Shown here piece by piece: positions 16,831 through 25,387 of a stretch of 64,000 nt of DNA. Location of the stretch: NCBI GenBank assembly GCA_028289345.1, contig JANQQL010000001.1, forward strand, positions 62,001 through 126,000, in the 5' to 3' direction. Numbering within the stretch: the first letter of the stretch is position 1; each line of letters starts with the position of its first letter. The notes below the pieces were generated by a model, which saw only the letters and a list, made by a program, of their open reading frames with translations, was not told the DNA's origin and did not search any database. The position numbers and the translations under genes are program-made. The DNA is from Planctomycetota bacterium. Its GTDB lineage: Bacteria > Planctomycetota > B15-G4 > SIAN01.

Positions 16831-17726
16831 TTTCGCTCCCAGCGGCGGAGGGCCGCCTCCGCCTGCAGGCGAACGCGAGAGTCCGGATCCTCGCTCAGGG
16901 GTTGGATGCGGGCGACAACGTCGGCATCGAGATCGGTCATCAGCGCCACCAGAGCTGCTCGACGAACCGAGGGGCTGGAGTCCTCGAGGCAGTCGAGAAT
17001 CGAAGCGCGCACGGAATCGACCTTCAGCTCCCCCAGCCCCTGGACGGCTCGGGTCCGATCTGCCTCCGTGGGTGAGCGCAGTTCGGACTTCCACTCTTCA
17101 CTCAAGCGCTTGGCCCAAGAATCGTCGCCAAGATCCCTCAAGCCCTGGGCGCACCTCAGCTGAACGTCGCGGTGCCCTGACTCGAACAGCGCCACCAAAT
17201 CCTCTCGCAGCAGCACTCCGCCAATTCGCGTCAGACTCCGAGTCATGCGGGCAATGAGCGGGCCATCCCAAGAACCGGGATGATCGGCCGAGCTGCGGCG
17301 CAGGAACTCCTCTCGTGCCAGCGGCGCATCACAATCGGCCAGAACCATCATGGCTTGCAAGGTCATGGGGTGGTTCGGCTCCGCCAGGATCTCGCGTGCC
17401 ACCGCACGGCGCTCGTCTCCGTTCGGCAACGACGCGAGGTCCCTCTCCTGCTCGAAATGCAGGATTCGAGCGGCCTCGTCTTCCGAGTGACTCCCGTGAG
17501 ATTCGGCATGGGGAGCGTGCGGCGGCGTTTCCTGACTTCGCTCCACGGTCTCCAGAGACTGACTCGGAAGCGTGGCAGCTTGTTTGGCGAAACGAGTCTC
17601 ACTCATGGATTCCGGGATCGGGGAATCCCGGAACAGATTTCGGACGTAGAACGCCAGGGCGACCGACCCCGCAACCACCAACAACGCCACTCGCCGTTGC
17701 GACTTGGAACGTCGAGGCACGTTCAT
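16824..17726 (-). CDS. Membrane-anchored HEAT-repeat protein
   Basis: This 300-residue protein begins with a basic stretch (RRSKSQRR) and one hydrophobic helix (residues about 12-31), then a His/Ser/Glu-rich linker. The C-terminal two thirds is made of HEAT-like helical pairs, for example VQLRCAQGLRDLGDDSW, ADRTRAVQGLGELKVD, PSVRRAALVALMTDL and SRVRLQAEAALRRW. Such repeats bind proteins; no enzyme motif is present. Its ATG overlaps the stop of the upstream amidohydrolase as ATGA, so the two are co-expressed. Its 3' end overlaps the convergent redoxin-fusion gene by seven bases. Confidence 0.78.
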   Translation of the reverse strand: MNVPRRSKSQRRVALLVVAGSVALAFYVRNLFRDSPIPESMSETRFAKQAATLPSQSLETVERSQETPPHAPHAESHGSHSEDEAARILHFEQERDLASLPNGDERRAVAREILAEPNHPMTLQAMMVLADCDAPLAREEFLRRSSADHPGSWDGPLIARMTRSLTRIGGVLLREDLVALFESGHRDVQLRCAQGLRDLGDDSWAKRLSEEWKSELRSPTEADRTRAVQGLGELKVDSVRASILDCLEDSSPSVRRAALVALMTDLDADVVARIQPLSEDPDSRVRLQAEAALRRWERNQ

Positions 17727-18847
17727 CGCGGGCCCTCGAACCCAATGACCTCGGCCGTACGCTCAAAGACCGATGCCGGCATCCCCAGCGCGAGCTTCAA
17801 CCGAACGGCTCGGTCAAACGGATTGTCGATCGCCGCAATCTCTCGCATCTGAGAACTCGTCAGGTGGAGCGGGAAATAGTACGGGGAAACCAAGAGGGTG
17901 TTGATCAAGGGGTAGTCGGAACCGTGAATCATGCGCCCCTTGAGGCGAGGATCCTGCAGCGCGCGATCCAGGTGACCGAGCTTGTTGATCTGGGTCAGGG
18001 AAGACTCTTCGGTGTACAGCTCGGGGAACTCTTCCATCAGTCGGGCCAGACGTTCGAAGTTGTCCTCTTCCTCGTTCTCTCCTTGGGTCCCGGCATGGGC
18101 CGCGATGACGCGGACCCCTCGTTCCAGCGGCAAGCGCAACCGTTGCGGGTCGGCCAGCTGGTCCTCGGCACCCAGGAATGACTTCTCGTTGCCCGTGTGG
18201 GAGAGTAGCGGCAGCCCCAGCTCCTTCATCCGATCGTAGAAGGGAATGATTCGTGGATCGGAAGGGTCGATGAATTGAATCGACGGGATCCACTTGATGA
18301 GCACCGCCCCTTGCTGGTGCACTCGGTCCAGCCGCTCGAGGGCGTCAGATCGCAAGGGATGGATGCTGGCCCCGAACAACAGTTCTTCGTAGCGATCCAC
18401 TTGAGACGCAACGAACTCGTTGGGGATGTAGACCTGAGTCCGTGCAGGATCGAGTTCTCCCATCGCCGTCACCGCCCCGTCCATGGCCAACACGACGGCT
18501 CGAGAGACCAGCTCGCTTTCGGCGATTTGCTGGGCCAGGCGTTCCACAACGAGCTGATCCCCGTGGGTCTCCAAGTCCTCTCTCGACACCGAGAACGAGT
18601 CCAGGTAGATGTCGAACTTGTAACTGTCCTGCATGACCTCGGAAACGAAGCACCCGGAACTCCCGGCACCGATTCCGGCCACGTGACAATGCATGTCCAG
18701 AATCGCCGAGGGCACCGGCTCCGGAGCAAGGATCGGTCCGCGAAAAAGGACCAACCGGACCACCAGGACCACTGCCAGGCCGGCCAGGATGAAGATCAGA
18801 GCGCGCAAGATCCATCGACCTCGTTTGCGTTTGGAAGGCTCACTCAT
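17723..18847 (-). CDS. Membrane-anchored amidohydrolase-family (TIM-barrel) hydrolase
   Basis: The 374-residue protein has a basic N-terminus and one hydrophobic anchor (about residues 14-36), then an amidohydrolase-2-type metallohydrolase barrel. Metal-site motifs are DMHCHVAG at the first strand, a His in LLSHTGNE, His in IAAHAGTQ and the terminal HGSDYP with its Asp. ATG at 18847 (MSEPSKRK) is preferred to an ATG 39 bases upstream because it puts the basic residues directly before the anchor. The predicted topology places the catalytic domain in the periplasm. It is coupled by ATGA to the HEAT protein, a possible partner. The substrate is unknown. Confidence 0.78.
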   Translation of the reverse strand: MSEPSKRKRGRWILRALIFILAGLAVVLVVRLVLFRGPILAPEPVPSAILDMHCHVAGIGAGSSGCFVSEVMQDSYKFDIYLDSFSVSREDLETHGDQLVVERLAQQIAESELVSRAVVLAMDGAVTAMGELDPARTQVYIPNEFVASQVDRYEELLFGASIHPLRSDALERLDRVHQQGAVLIKWIPSIQFIDPSDPRIIPFYDRMKELGLPLLSHTGNEKSFLGAEDQLADPQRLRLPLERGVRVIAAHAGTQGENEEEDNFERLARLMEEFPELYTEESSLTQINKLGHLDRALQDPRLKGRMIHGSDYPLINTLLVSPYYFPLHLTSSQMREIAAIDNPFDRAVRLKLALGMPASVFERTAEVIGFEGPR

Positions 18848-19008
18848 GGTCACGCTGAGAGCCAGTGCATGGAATGCTTCCCCCACATCGTCGGATGCCG
18901 CTCCGAATGATACCGATCCCGATGCCCGCTCCCGGCAAGGGGCCGTTCCCTGGATTCCCAGCCAGTCTTTGCCGACAATGGTCCGCTTTCCTGGCCGCGG
19001 AACCGATC

Positions 19009-20781
19009 ATGCCCGAGCAATTCCTTGCACCTCTTCGCTGTCGGACGCTGGCGATCGTGGGAATCCTGGGAACCCTCGGACTGGCGGGCTGTGGTCGGTC
19101 ATCCTCTCCCCAGAACGTGTTGCTGGTCACCTGGGACACCACACGGGTCGATCGTCTGGGTTGTTACGGTGGCCCGCCAGACACCACCCCTCATTTGGAC
19201 CGACTGGCTTCGGAAAGCGTCGTCTTCCGTCGTGCCTACGCTCCGGTCCCGCTGACTCTCCCCTCTCACACCACGCTCCTCACCGGCATGCACCCGCGAT
19301 CGCACGGAGTCATGGACAACGGCCTGTTCCGGGTGCCCGACTTCCTGCCTTTGTGGAGTGAGCTGCTGCAGTCCGAGGGCTATGCGACGGCGGCGTTCGT
19401 GGCGAGCTTCGTCCTCGATCGGCAATTCGGACTGTCCCGAGGATTCGATCACTACGACGATGTCGGGGGATCGCCCTCGCAATCTGGCAAGTTCATCGAC
19501 GAGCGACCCGCGGACGAAGTCACGGAGTCAGCCCTTGCCTGGTTGCAAGCCCATGCCTCGGGCCCGTTCTCCCTCTGGGTGCACTACTACGACCCCCACT
19601 TTCCCCATCAGCCGCCGGCAGACCTCGCGGCAGAGTTTCCGCAGCGACTCTACGACGCGGAGATCGCCGCCGTGGATCGAGCGTTCGGACGACTGATCCA
19701 GGCCCTGAAAGAACGGGGAGTGTTCGACCAGACACTCATCATCATGACCTCGGATCACGGAGAAGGGCTCGGGGATCACGGCGAGAAGGCTCACGGCTAC
19801 CTTCTGTACCAATCGACCATGCATGTTCCGCTGGTCCTGCGCGCACCAGGACTGCCACCAGGAGAGTGTGGGGCCACGGTCGGTCTGGTCGACGTTCTTC
19901 CGACCACCCTGGAGCTGTTGGGGTTGCCCATTCCGACGAGTGTCGACGGGCGCAGCCTGTTGCCCCTTCTCGAATCCGATCAGGATCCTGCCGCGGTTTT
20001 TCTCGAGTCCGACCTGCCGAGGATCTCCCTCGGCTTCGCTCCGGTCGCCGCCGTCGTCCAGAATGGACACAAGTACATTGGGGCTCCCCACCCAGAGCTT
20101 TACGACCTTTCCCGAGACCCCTCGGAGCAGCACAACCTGCTGGCCGATGCTCCCGAACGCGCCGGCTCGCTGCCGTCGACCTTGGCGGACTATCTGGCCA
20201 CAACCCCTCCCCCGGCCACTCGCGAAGTCAGCGAAGACGACCGCGATCGCATTGCGGCGCTGGGATACACCGCCGGAGACGAGAAGCAGGCGGTGATGCA
20301 ATCTCGTTGGACAAACGAAGAATTGTTGCGCGTCGTCGATCTCCGGGACCGGGCCCGCGATCACCTCCTGGCAGGCCGCAACGACCGCTGCTTGCAAGAT
20401 TCGCGTCAGCTCATCGAACTCGCCCCTCAGTCGTACCAGGGGTACGAATATGCGGGGACGGCGTTGGCACGGTTGGGTCAGTTCGACCGAGCGATCGAAC
20501 GATTGCACCAAGCTCTGGAACTTTGCGCCGACCTACCCAACGCCCATTGGAATCTCTCGACTTGCCACTTTCGTAAGGGCGACTTGAACGCGGCCCTGGC
20601 CGCCGCGGAGCGGGTGGTGGAGCTGGATCCTAGTCACAGTCAAGCACGACGCATCCTGGCCGAGATGGCGTTGCGACGGGGGCAATCGGAACACGCCAAG
20701 CAGCACATGAAGAAGCTCCTGGAAACCGCCCCGAATTCGGCGGAAGCTGCCTGGGCCCGCAGTGCTCTCCGGGAGCTTTGA
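19009..20781 (+). CDS. Sulfatase-like (alkaline phosphatase superfamily) lipoprotein with C-terminal TPR
   Basis: ATG at 19009 gives a lipoprotein signal with lipobox LAGC (Cys28). Residues about 35-430 form the alkaline-phosphatase-superfamily fold, with metal residues in TWDTTR (Asp43) and SDHGEGLGDHG. The position that in true sulfatases is the formylglycine Cys/Ser of C/S-x-P-S-R is Thr83 in TLPSH, and the Arg is His87. It is therefore more likely a Thr-nucleophile phosphodiesterase or phosphotransferase than a sulfatase. Residues about 475-590 hold three or so tetratricopeptide repeats (YEYAGTALARLGQFDRAIE, AHWNLSTCHFRKGDLNAAL). The AsmA-like gene follows after 12 bp. Similar proteins lie at 28328-30325 and 55999-57561. 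Confidence 0.82.
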   Translation: MPEQFLAPLRCRTLAIVGILGTLGLAGCGRSSSPQNVLLVTWDTTRVDRLGCYGGPPDTTPHLDRLASESVVFRRAYAPVPLTLPSHTTLLTGMHPRSHGVMDNGLFRVPDFLPLWSELLQSEGYATAAFVASFVLDRQFGLSRGFDHYDDVGGSPSQSGKFIDERPADEVTESALAWLQAHASGPFSLWVHYYDPHFPHQPPADLAAEFPQRLYDAEIAAVDRAFGRLIQALKERGVFDQTLIIMTSDHGEGLGDHGEKAHGYLLYQSTMHVPLVLRAPGLPPGECGATVGLVDVLPTTLELLGLPIPTSVDGRSLLPLLESDQDPAAVFLESDLPRISLGFAPVAAVVQNGHKYIGAPHPELYDLSRDPSEQHNLLADAPERAGSLPSTLADYLATTPPPATREVSEDDRDRIAALGYTAGDEKQAVMQSRWTNEELLRVVDLRDRARDHLLAGRNDRCLQDSRQLIELAPQSYQGYEYAGTALARLGQFDRAIERLHQALELCADLPNAHWNLSTCHFRKGDLNAALAAAERVVELDPSHSQARRILAEMALRRGQSEHAKQHMKKLLETAPNSAEAAWARSALREL

Positions 20782-20793
20782 TACTCTGTTCCC

Positions 20794-22629
20794 ATGACCA
20801 ACTCGGAATCTTTCCAGTCTTCAGGCTCTCGTCGATGGCGACGCTGGCTGATCACGGCAGGAGTCCTGTTGCTGATCCCTTTCGCGGCGATCTTTGCCAT
20901 TCCCTGGGCCCTCTCTTCCTCCTGGGCTCGGGACATCGTGGTCGAAACTTCCAACGAAGAGTTGGAAGGTCGGGTGTCGGTGGATGACGTCGATTTCGGC
21001 TGGTTATCCGGAGTCACCCTCCATAACGTCGAATTCGAGTCTCACGACCACTCCGATCTCGCGGTGGCCCGATTCCATGCCAAGGAAGTTCAGGCATCGT
21101 TTGCCTGGCGCAAGCTCTTCGACCAGCAGGTCATCGGCAGACTCAACATTCGCGGCGCCGAAGTCGCCGTTGACCGCTCCCGACTGGAAACAGAAACCTC
21201 GGACGACCCGCGCCGGCCCCGCCCGGATTCCCCCCACTCTTCCCCGAAGCAGCCCGACGATGCGGATCCTTGGACCGTGGACTTGCGACTGACTTTGGAG
21301 AATTCCCGAATCTTGGTGTTCGACGGGCAACCCGATCGAGTGGTGCTGTCCGGCGTTTTTGACGGCACCGGCGAACTGGTTCCCGACGCGAACGAGCTCG
21401 GCTTTCGTGGTCAGCTGCGAGCACGAGACCTCCGAGTGTTCGACGAGTGGATCCCGTCGGGGATCCCACTCCCCTCCGACTTGCAACTCCAAACCAATGC
21501 GCACTGGCGCGCCGGGTCAAACACCTTCGCGGTTCCCGACTTGCAACTGGACTGGGGCCCTCACCAACTTCGTGGCGAATGGCTCGCCAGTTCCCCCGAA
21601 CGATTCGAAACCAAAGTCCAGCTGGATCTAGCGAGTGAGCTGATTTCGACGCTTGCCTCCGAGTACGTTCCCCGGATCGGGATCGACGGTGGGCTCGGCT
21701 TGCAAATGCAAGGTTCCGGCAATCTCGACAACCTCGAGCGCCGCTCTTGGGAGTCGCTGATCGCCGACGCCTCCCTGTTACTTCCCGCAGTGACCTGGGC
21801 AGACCACCAAGTCTCAGAACCCCGGTTGTCTCTTCAGCTGGCGAAGGGGTCGGCCTCGTTTCAGATCGTTCCGGGGAGTGCCACTTTGCAAGGCCTGGAT
21901 CTCGGCGGTGCTTACCATGTCGCCAACGGGACGGCGGATCTGCGGATGCGCTGGGATCGCAGCAAGGTGGGCGGCAGTTTGACCCCCGCGTTGCAGTATG
22001 TGGTTCCCTTGCTGGCGGGGTTGCGGGCTCGCGGCCTCGAGGAACTGTCTCAACTGGATTTCCTCGGAGAGATGGCCTTGGATTTGGAACTCCACGGTCC
22101 TGCTTCGTGGCAGCCGGGTCAGACCTTGCTGGGGCTGCTGGAGCATTGGAAGGGGGCCGGAAGCGTCGAGGTTTCAGACGGCGAGTTCTCCCCCTCTCCT
22201 GTGTTTGCTCGACTCCTCGAACTACTCGATGAAGAGAAGCGTCTGTCGTTCTCCAAGATCAGTAGCCACTTCCAAATCGCCGAAGGAGCGATCCACGGAC
22301 CCGACATTCAACTGCGTCACAAGAAAACCCCGTTGGCACTTCGGGGAACCACACGCTTGACCGGAGAGATCGACTACGAGTTGGATCTTTCCACGCTGCT
22401 GGCGGGGCGACGGGATGGCGAAAAGATTCTCCGCCTGCTCGGAGACCGTCCGCTCACTGCTGGAATCTCGGGAACCGTGTTCCAGCCGAAACTGCAACTG
22501 GCGGACATTCTTCAGGGATCCTTGCAAAGCGTGACAGACGGCCTGCTGGATCGTGCCCAGGAGGACCCACGCGGCGTCGTGGAAGACCTTCTGGACATCT
22601 TCGGCAAGAAGAAACGGAAGAAGGACTAG
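20794..22629 (+). CDS. AsmA/TamB-like envelope protein
   Basis: The 611-residue protein has a basic N-terminus, one transmembrane helix (residues about 18-40), and a long beta-rich periplasmic domain. The start of that domain (VSVDDVDFGWLSGVTLHNVEF) is typical of AsmA/DUF748-like proteins. The C-terminal part has the pattern of the AsmA C-terminal domain, with LRMRWDRSKVGGSLTP, the FSKISSHFQIAEGAI strand, and ITGEIDYELDL-type strands. The tail is Lys-rich (KKKRKKD). Such proteins bridge inner and outer membranes and are linked to lipid transport or outer-membrane assembly. It is 12 bp downstream of the sulfatase-like lipoprotein gene, suggesting one transcript. Confidence 0.75.
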   Translation: MTNSESFQSSGSRRWRRWLITAGVLLLIPFAAIFAIPWALSSSWARDIVVETSNEELEGRVSVDDVDFGWLSGVTLHNVEFESHDHSDLAVARFHAKEVQASFAWRKLFDQQVIGRLNIRGAEVAVDRSRLETETSDDPRRPRPDSPHSSPKQPDDADPWTVDLRLTLENSRILVFDGQPDRVVLSGVFDGTGELVPDANELGFRGQLRARDLRVFDEWIPSGIPLPSDLQLQTNAHWRAGSNTFAVPDLQLDWGPHQLRGEWLASSPERFETKVQLDLASELISTLASEYVPRIGIDGGLGLQMQGSGNLDNLERRSWESLIADASLLLPAVTWADHQVSEPRLSLQLAKGSASFQIVPGSATLQGLDLGGAYHVANGTADLRMRWDRSKVGGSLTPALQYVVPLLAGLRARGLEELSQLDFLGEMALDLELHGPASWQPGQTLLGLLEHWKGAGSVEVSDGEFSPSPVFARLLELLDEEKRLSFSKISSHFQIAEGAIHGPDIQLRHKKTPLALRGTTRLTGEIDYELDLSTLLAGRRDGEKILRLLGDRPLTAGISGTVFQPKLQLADILQGSLQSVTDGLLDRAQEDPRGVVEDLLDIFGKKKRKKD

Positions 22630-22689
22630 TCTCTCTGTCCGGGAGTTCGTAACGGCCGCGGACTCGCGATCGGTGGTGACGACGAAGAC

Positions 22690-23298
22690 TCAGCCGCAGC
22701 TACGCCACACTCCGACGACTCGCCCCTGAATCCGGACGCTGGAAGCATAGATGGGCTGCATGCTCGAGTTGGCAGGCTGCAGGCGGACCCGCCCGTCTTC
22801 CCGGTAGACCTTCTTCAAGGTTGCCGAACCGTCGTCCAACAATGCCACGGCCACCTCGCCGTCCCGAACCACCTCTTGAGGTCGAACGATGACGATGTCC
22901 CCATCCACGATGTGATCGTCCATCATGCTGTTGCCGCTGACGCGCAGCGCAAACGCGCCTTCGGGGACCATGTCCTTCGGCAACAAATAGGTTTCGGAGT
23001 GATCTTCCACGGCTTCGATCGGCGAACCCGCGACGATGGTGCCCGCCACGGTCACCTGGACCAAAGACTCGGGGATGCTTTCGTCTTCTTCCGCCACGGC
23101 ACGCCAACCGTGAGCCGAACCGTCATTGCGAATGAAGCCCTTCTTTTCGAGGGCTTTCAGGTGCTGAAACACCGTCGTCGGTGACTTGCGCAGGCGCGTC
23201 GCCAGTTCGCGGACGCTTGGGATGTAGCCTTTGCGGCGGGAGAAATTCTCGAGGGCTTTGAGAACCTCTAGTTGTTTTTTCGACAGCGCGTGCGGCAT
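22690..23298 (-). CDS. lexA: LexA repressor
   Basis: LexA represses the SOS regulon and cleaves itself when RecA is activated. The 202-residue protein starts at MPHALSKKQ. The winged helix-turn-helix lies at residues about 5-60 (SVRELATRLRKSPTTVFQHL). The self-cleavage bond is Ala90-Gly91 in IVAGSP. The catalytic Ser124 is in SGNSMMDDH and the general-base Lys162 in ATLKKV. All key residues are present, so it should be functional. The ATG at 23298 is chosen because the conserved LSKKQLEVL follows; further upstream ATGs would include the operator in the coding region. The gene is monocistronic and probably autoregulated. Confidence 0.95.
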   Translation of the reverse strand: MPHALSKKQLEVLKALENFSRRKGYIPSVRELATRLRKSPTTVFQHLKALEKKGFIRNDGSAHGWRAVAEEDESIPESLVQVTVAGTIVAGSPIEAVEDHSETYLLPKDMVPEGAFALRVSGNSMMDDHIVDGDIVIVRPQEVVRDGEVAVALLDDGSATLKKVYREDGRVRLQPANSSMQPIYASSVRIQGRVVGVWRSCG

Positions 23299-23323
23299 CG
23301 GTGGAGATCTCCCGTTTCGCTCG

Positions 23324-23352
23324 GTGGTAACGAACGAACCACGAACAGTCAA
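23324..23352 (-). promoter_or_regulatory. lexA promoter with direct-repeat SOS operator GAAC-N7-GAAC
   Basis: On the minus strand TTGACT (23352-23347) and TACCAC (23329-23324) are spaced by 17 bp as -35 and weak -10 elements, 25 bp before the lexA start. The spacer contains GTTC-N7-GTTC (23346-23332), read as GAAC-N7-GAAC on the plus strand. This is the LexA box known from Alphaproteobacteria, and it fills the space between the promoter hexamers. A third GTTC inside the spacer (23339-23336) makes the site partly iterated. Binding is inferred from position and similarity only. Confidence 0.6.
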
Positions 23353-23723
23353 GTGGTGAGGAGAATCCTCTGGAATCCGAACCACAAATCCACCGCCGAC
23401 CGGATGAATTTCCCGGTCTTTTCCCCATGCGTGGTCGACCCGCGATCGCTGCGGGGCCCCCGTTCCACTTTGCCCTTGGCCCTAAAGGATAGATCGGTTT
23501 TTGGAAGGTGGAAAGGGCTTGGCGGGCCAGACACCCTCTCGAAGCAGTTTCTAGGGAGCATTCCCATCCGAGGATCGCCCGGGAAACCCGCTTGAATCCC
23601 GAGCCGAGCCGGGGAGAGTCGAGGTCAGACTCCGACCCACCGGGTCCCATTCCCCCACCATCGGGGAGCGCCGCCCCGGATCCGTCGGAGTCCTTCGCAA
23701 ACGGGCCGAGGCCCAGCACGAAG

Positions 23724-23768
23724 CGGGCGCCCCCAGGCGCCCGAATTCGCGCCTGGAGCCTCTCCAGG
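23724..23768 (+). promoter_or_regulatory. Two consecutive strong hairpins in the pepQ leader
   Basis: An 8-bp perfect stem (23724-23731 with 23736-23743, loop CCCA) is followed by a 7-bp stem (23752-23758 with 23762-23768, loop CCT). They end 19 bases before the pepQ ATG and just upstream of its GAGAGGA ribosome-binding site. Neither is followed by a T run, so they are not terminators. A role in mRNA stability or translation is possible. The rest of the 488-bp lexA-pepQ gap, apart from the lexA promoter, shows nothing identifiable. Confidence 0.35.
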
Positions 23769-23786
23769 GGGACAACGAGAGGACTG

Positions 23787-25097
23787 ATGACCACCCAACT
23801 CTACAACCAGCACGTGGAAGAGCGCCGCCAGCGGAGCACTGAGATTCTCCAGGAGACCGGGTACGACGGACTGGTTCTCTCGAGCGGCACGGCGTTTCGC
23901 TACTTCGCGGACGACATGCACGCGCCGTTTCACACCAATCCGCACTTCGCCCATTGGGCACCTCTTCCCGGTCCCGGGCACCTGCTCTTGGTCACCAAGA
24001 GCGACAAGCCGCGGCTGATTCGCTTCGCCCCCGACGACTACTGGTACGAACAGGCCCCGCTCGACCGCGACCGTTGGGGCCAATGGTTCGACATCGAAGA
24101 GCTCGGTTCCATGGAGGACTGCTTCGATCGCCTCCCGTCGGGTCAGAAGTTGGGATTCGTCGGAGATGCCACGGGCCTCGCCAGCAAGAAGGGCTTCGGC
24201 GAGGCTGACTTGAACCCGGAAAAGCTGCTGCGCCGCTTGGACTGGGATCGAAGCCTGAAAACTGACTACGAAATCGAGTGCACCCGACAGGCGACGGTGA
24301 TAGCGGCGCGCGGTCATCGTGCCGCCAAGGAATGCTTCGAGAATGGCGGGTCGGAGCTCGACATCCACCACGCCTATGTGCAAGCCGCCGGCTGCGTTGA
24401 CCCTGACCTTCCCTACAACAGCATCGTGGCCTTGAACGAACGCGGCGCGATCTTGCACTACGAGGGCAAGCGCACGGACGGAGACGGGATGGTGTTGTTG
24501 ATCGACGTCGGTGCCAGCCATGGCGGCTACGCGTCGGACATCACCCGCACCTGGACTCGTTCTTCCGCCGACCCAGTGTTCGTCGAAATGGTCAACCACT
24601 TCGACGCCCTGCAAAAAGATCTATGTCAACAAGTTCGTCCCGGCCTGTCGTACCCCGACTTGCATCACGCGGCTCACGTGGCCATCGGCGACCTGCTCTA
24701 CCAATTCGGAGTGCTGAAAGTGCCTGGCGAAGAGGCCGTCGAAAAGCAGCTCACACGAACGTTCTTTCCCCACGGACTCGGTCACTTCCTGGGGATCCAG
24801 GTGCACGACGTCGGCGGACATCAAAAAGATCCGAGTGGCGGCACCAATCCTCCCCACGAACTCCATCCCTACTTGCGCACCACGCGAACCATCGAAGAAC
24901 GCATGATCTTCACGGTGGAGCCCGGCCTCTACTTCATCGACCTGTTGCTCGATCCGCAACGGGAAGGAGACCATCGGGATTCCTTCGACTGGAGTTTGAT
25001 CGATCGATTGAAGCCCCATGGCGGCATTCGCATCGAAGACAATGTCGTGGTCACCGCCGACGGCCACCGCAACCTTACCCGCGAGGAACTTCCATGA
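23787..25097 (+). CDS. pepQ: Xaa-Pro dipeptidase (M24B, PepQ type)
   Basis: PepQ hydrolyses Xaa-Pro dipeptides in the cytoplasm. The 436-residue length and the C-terminal block are typical. The metal ligands of the pita-bread fold are visible: two Asp in LLIDVGASHGGYASDITRTW, His in FFPHGLGHFLG, Glu in FTVEPGLYF and Glu in IRIEDNVVV. The HDVGGH and HPYLRTTR stretches match PepQ rather than general aminopeptidase P. ATG at 23787 has GAGAGGA before it. The stop overlaps the first TRL-type lipoprotein gene as ATGA. Confidence 0.9.
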   Translation: MTTQLYNQHVEERRQRSTEILQETGYDGLVLSSGTAFRYFADDMHAPFHTNPHFAHWAPLPGPGHLLLVTKSDKPRLIRFAPDDYWYEQAPLDRDRWGQWFDIEELGSMEDCFDRLPSGQKLGFVGDATGLASKKGFGEADLNPEKLLRRLDWDRSLKTDYEIECTRQATVIAARGHRAAKECFENGGSELDIHHAYVQAAGCVDPDLPYNSIVALNERGAILHYEGKRTDGDGMVLLIDVGASHGGYASDITRTWTRSSADPVFVEMVNHFDALQKDLCQQVRPGLSYPDLHHAAHVAIGDLLYQFGVLKVPGEEAVEKQLTRTFFPHGLGHFLGIQVHDVGGHQKDPSGGTNPPHELHPYLRTTRTIEERMIFTVEPGLYFIDLLLDPQREGDHRDSFDWSLIDRLKPHGGIRIEDNVVVTADGHRNLTREELP

Positions 25098-25387
25098 GGC
25101 GGCACGCCCCGACGTGGACTGCCCTCTTGCTTCCTCTGTTGCTGTGCGGTTGCATCACCAACGTGTCGGTCCCTTTGGACAAGGACCTCCACGACACCAC
25201 TCTCGGTGACAAGGTGGGCGAGTCCACGTTCCACAGCGTCCTGGCGCTGTTTGCCTGGGGGGATGCGGGAACCCAGGCCGCCGCTCGCGACGGCGGGATC
25301 ACCGTTCTGACTCACGCCGACAAGCGGATCTTCAGCGTCTTCGGGTTCATCTACTACCGGCAGACCACGGTGGTCTATGGCCGCTGA
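25094..25387 (+). CDS. TRL-like lipoprotein
   Basis: This 97-residue protein has a lipoprotein signal with the lipobox LLCGC. The short mature domain has the sequence pattern of the TRL family: LGDKVGESTFHSVLALFAWGDAG, then AARDGGITVLTHADKRI and a terminal VFGFIYYRQTTVVYG. The function of TRL-like lipoproteins is unknown. The start overlaps pepQ by four bases, and its end overlaps the next lipoprotein gene by 11 bp, so all are co-translated. Confidence 0.75.
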   Translation: MRRHAPTWTALLLPLLLCGCITNVSVPLDKDLHDTTLGDKVGESTFHSVLALFAWGDAGTQAAARDGGITVLTHADKRIFSVFGFIYYRQTTVVYGR

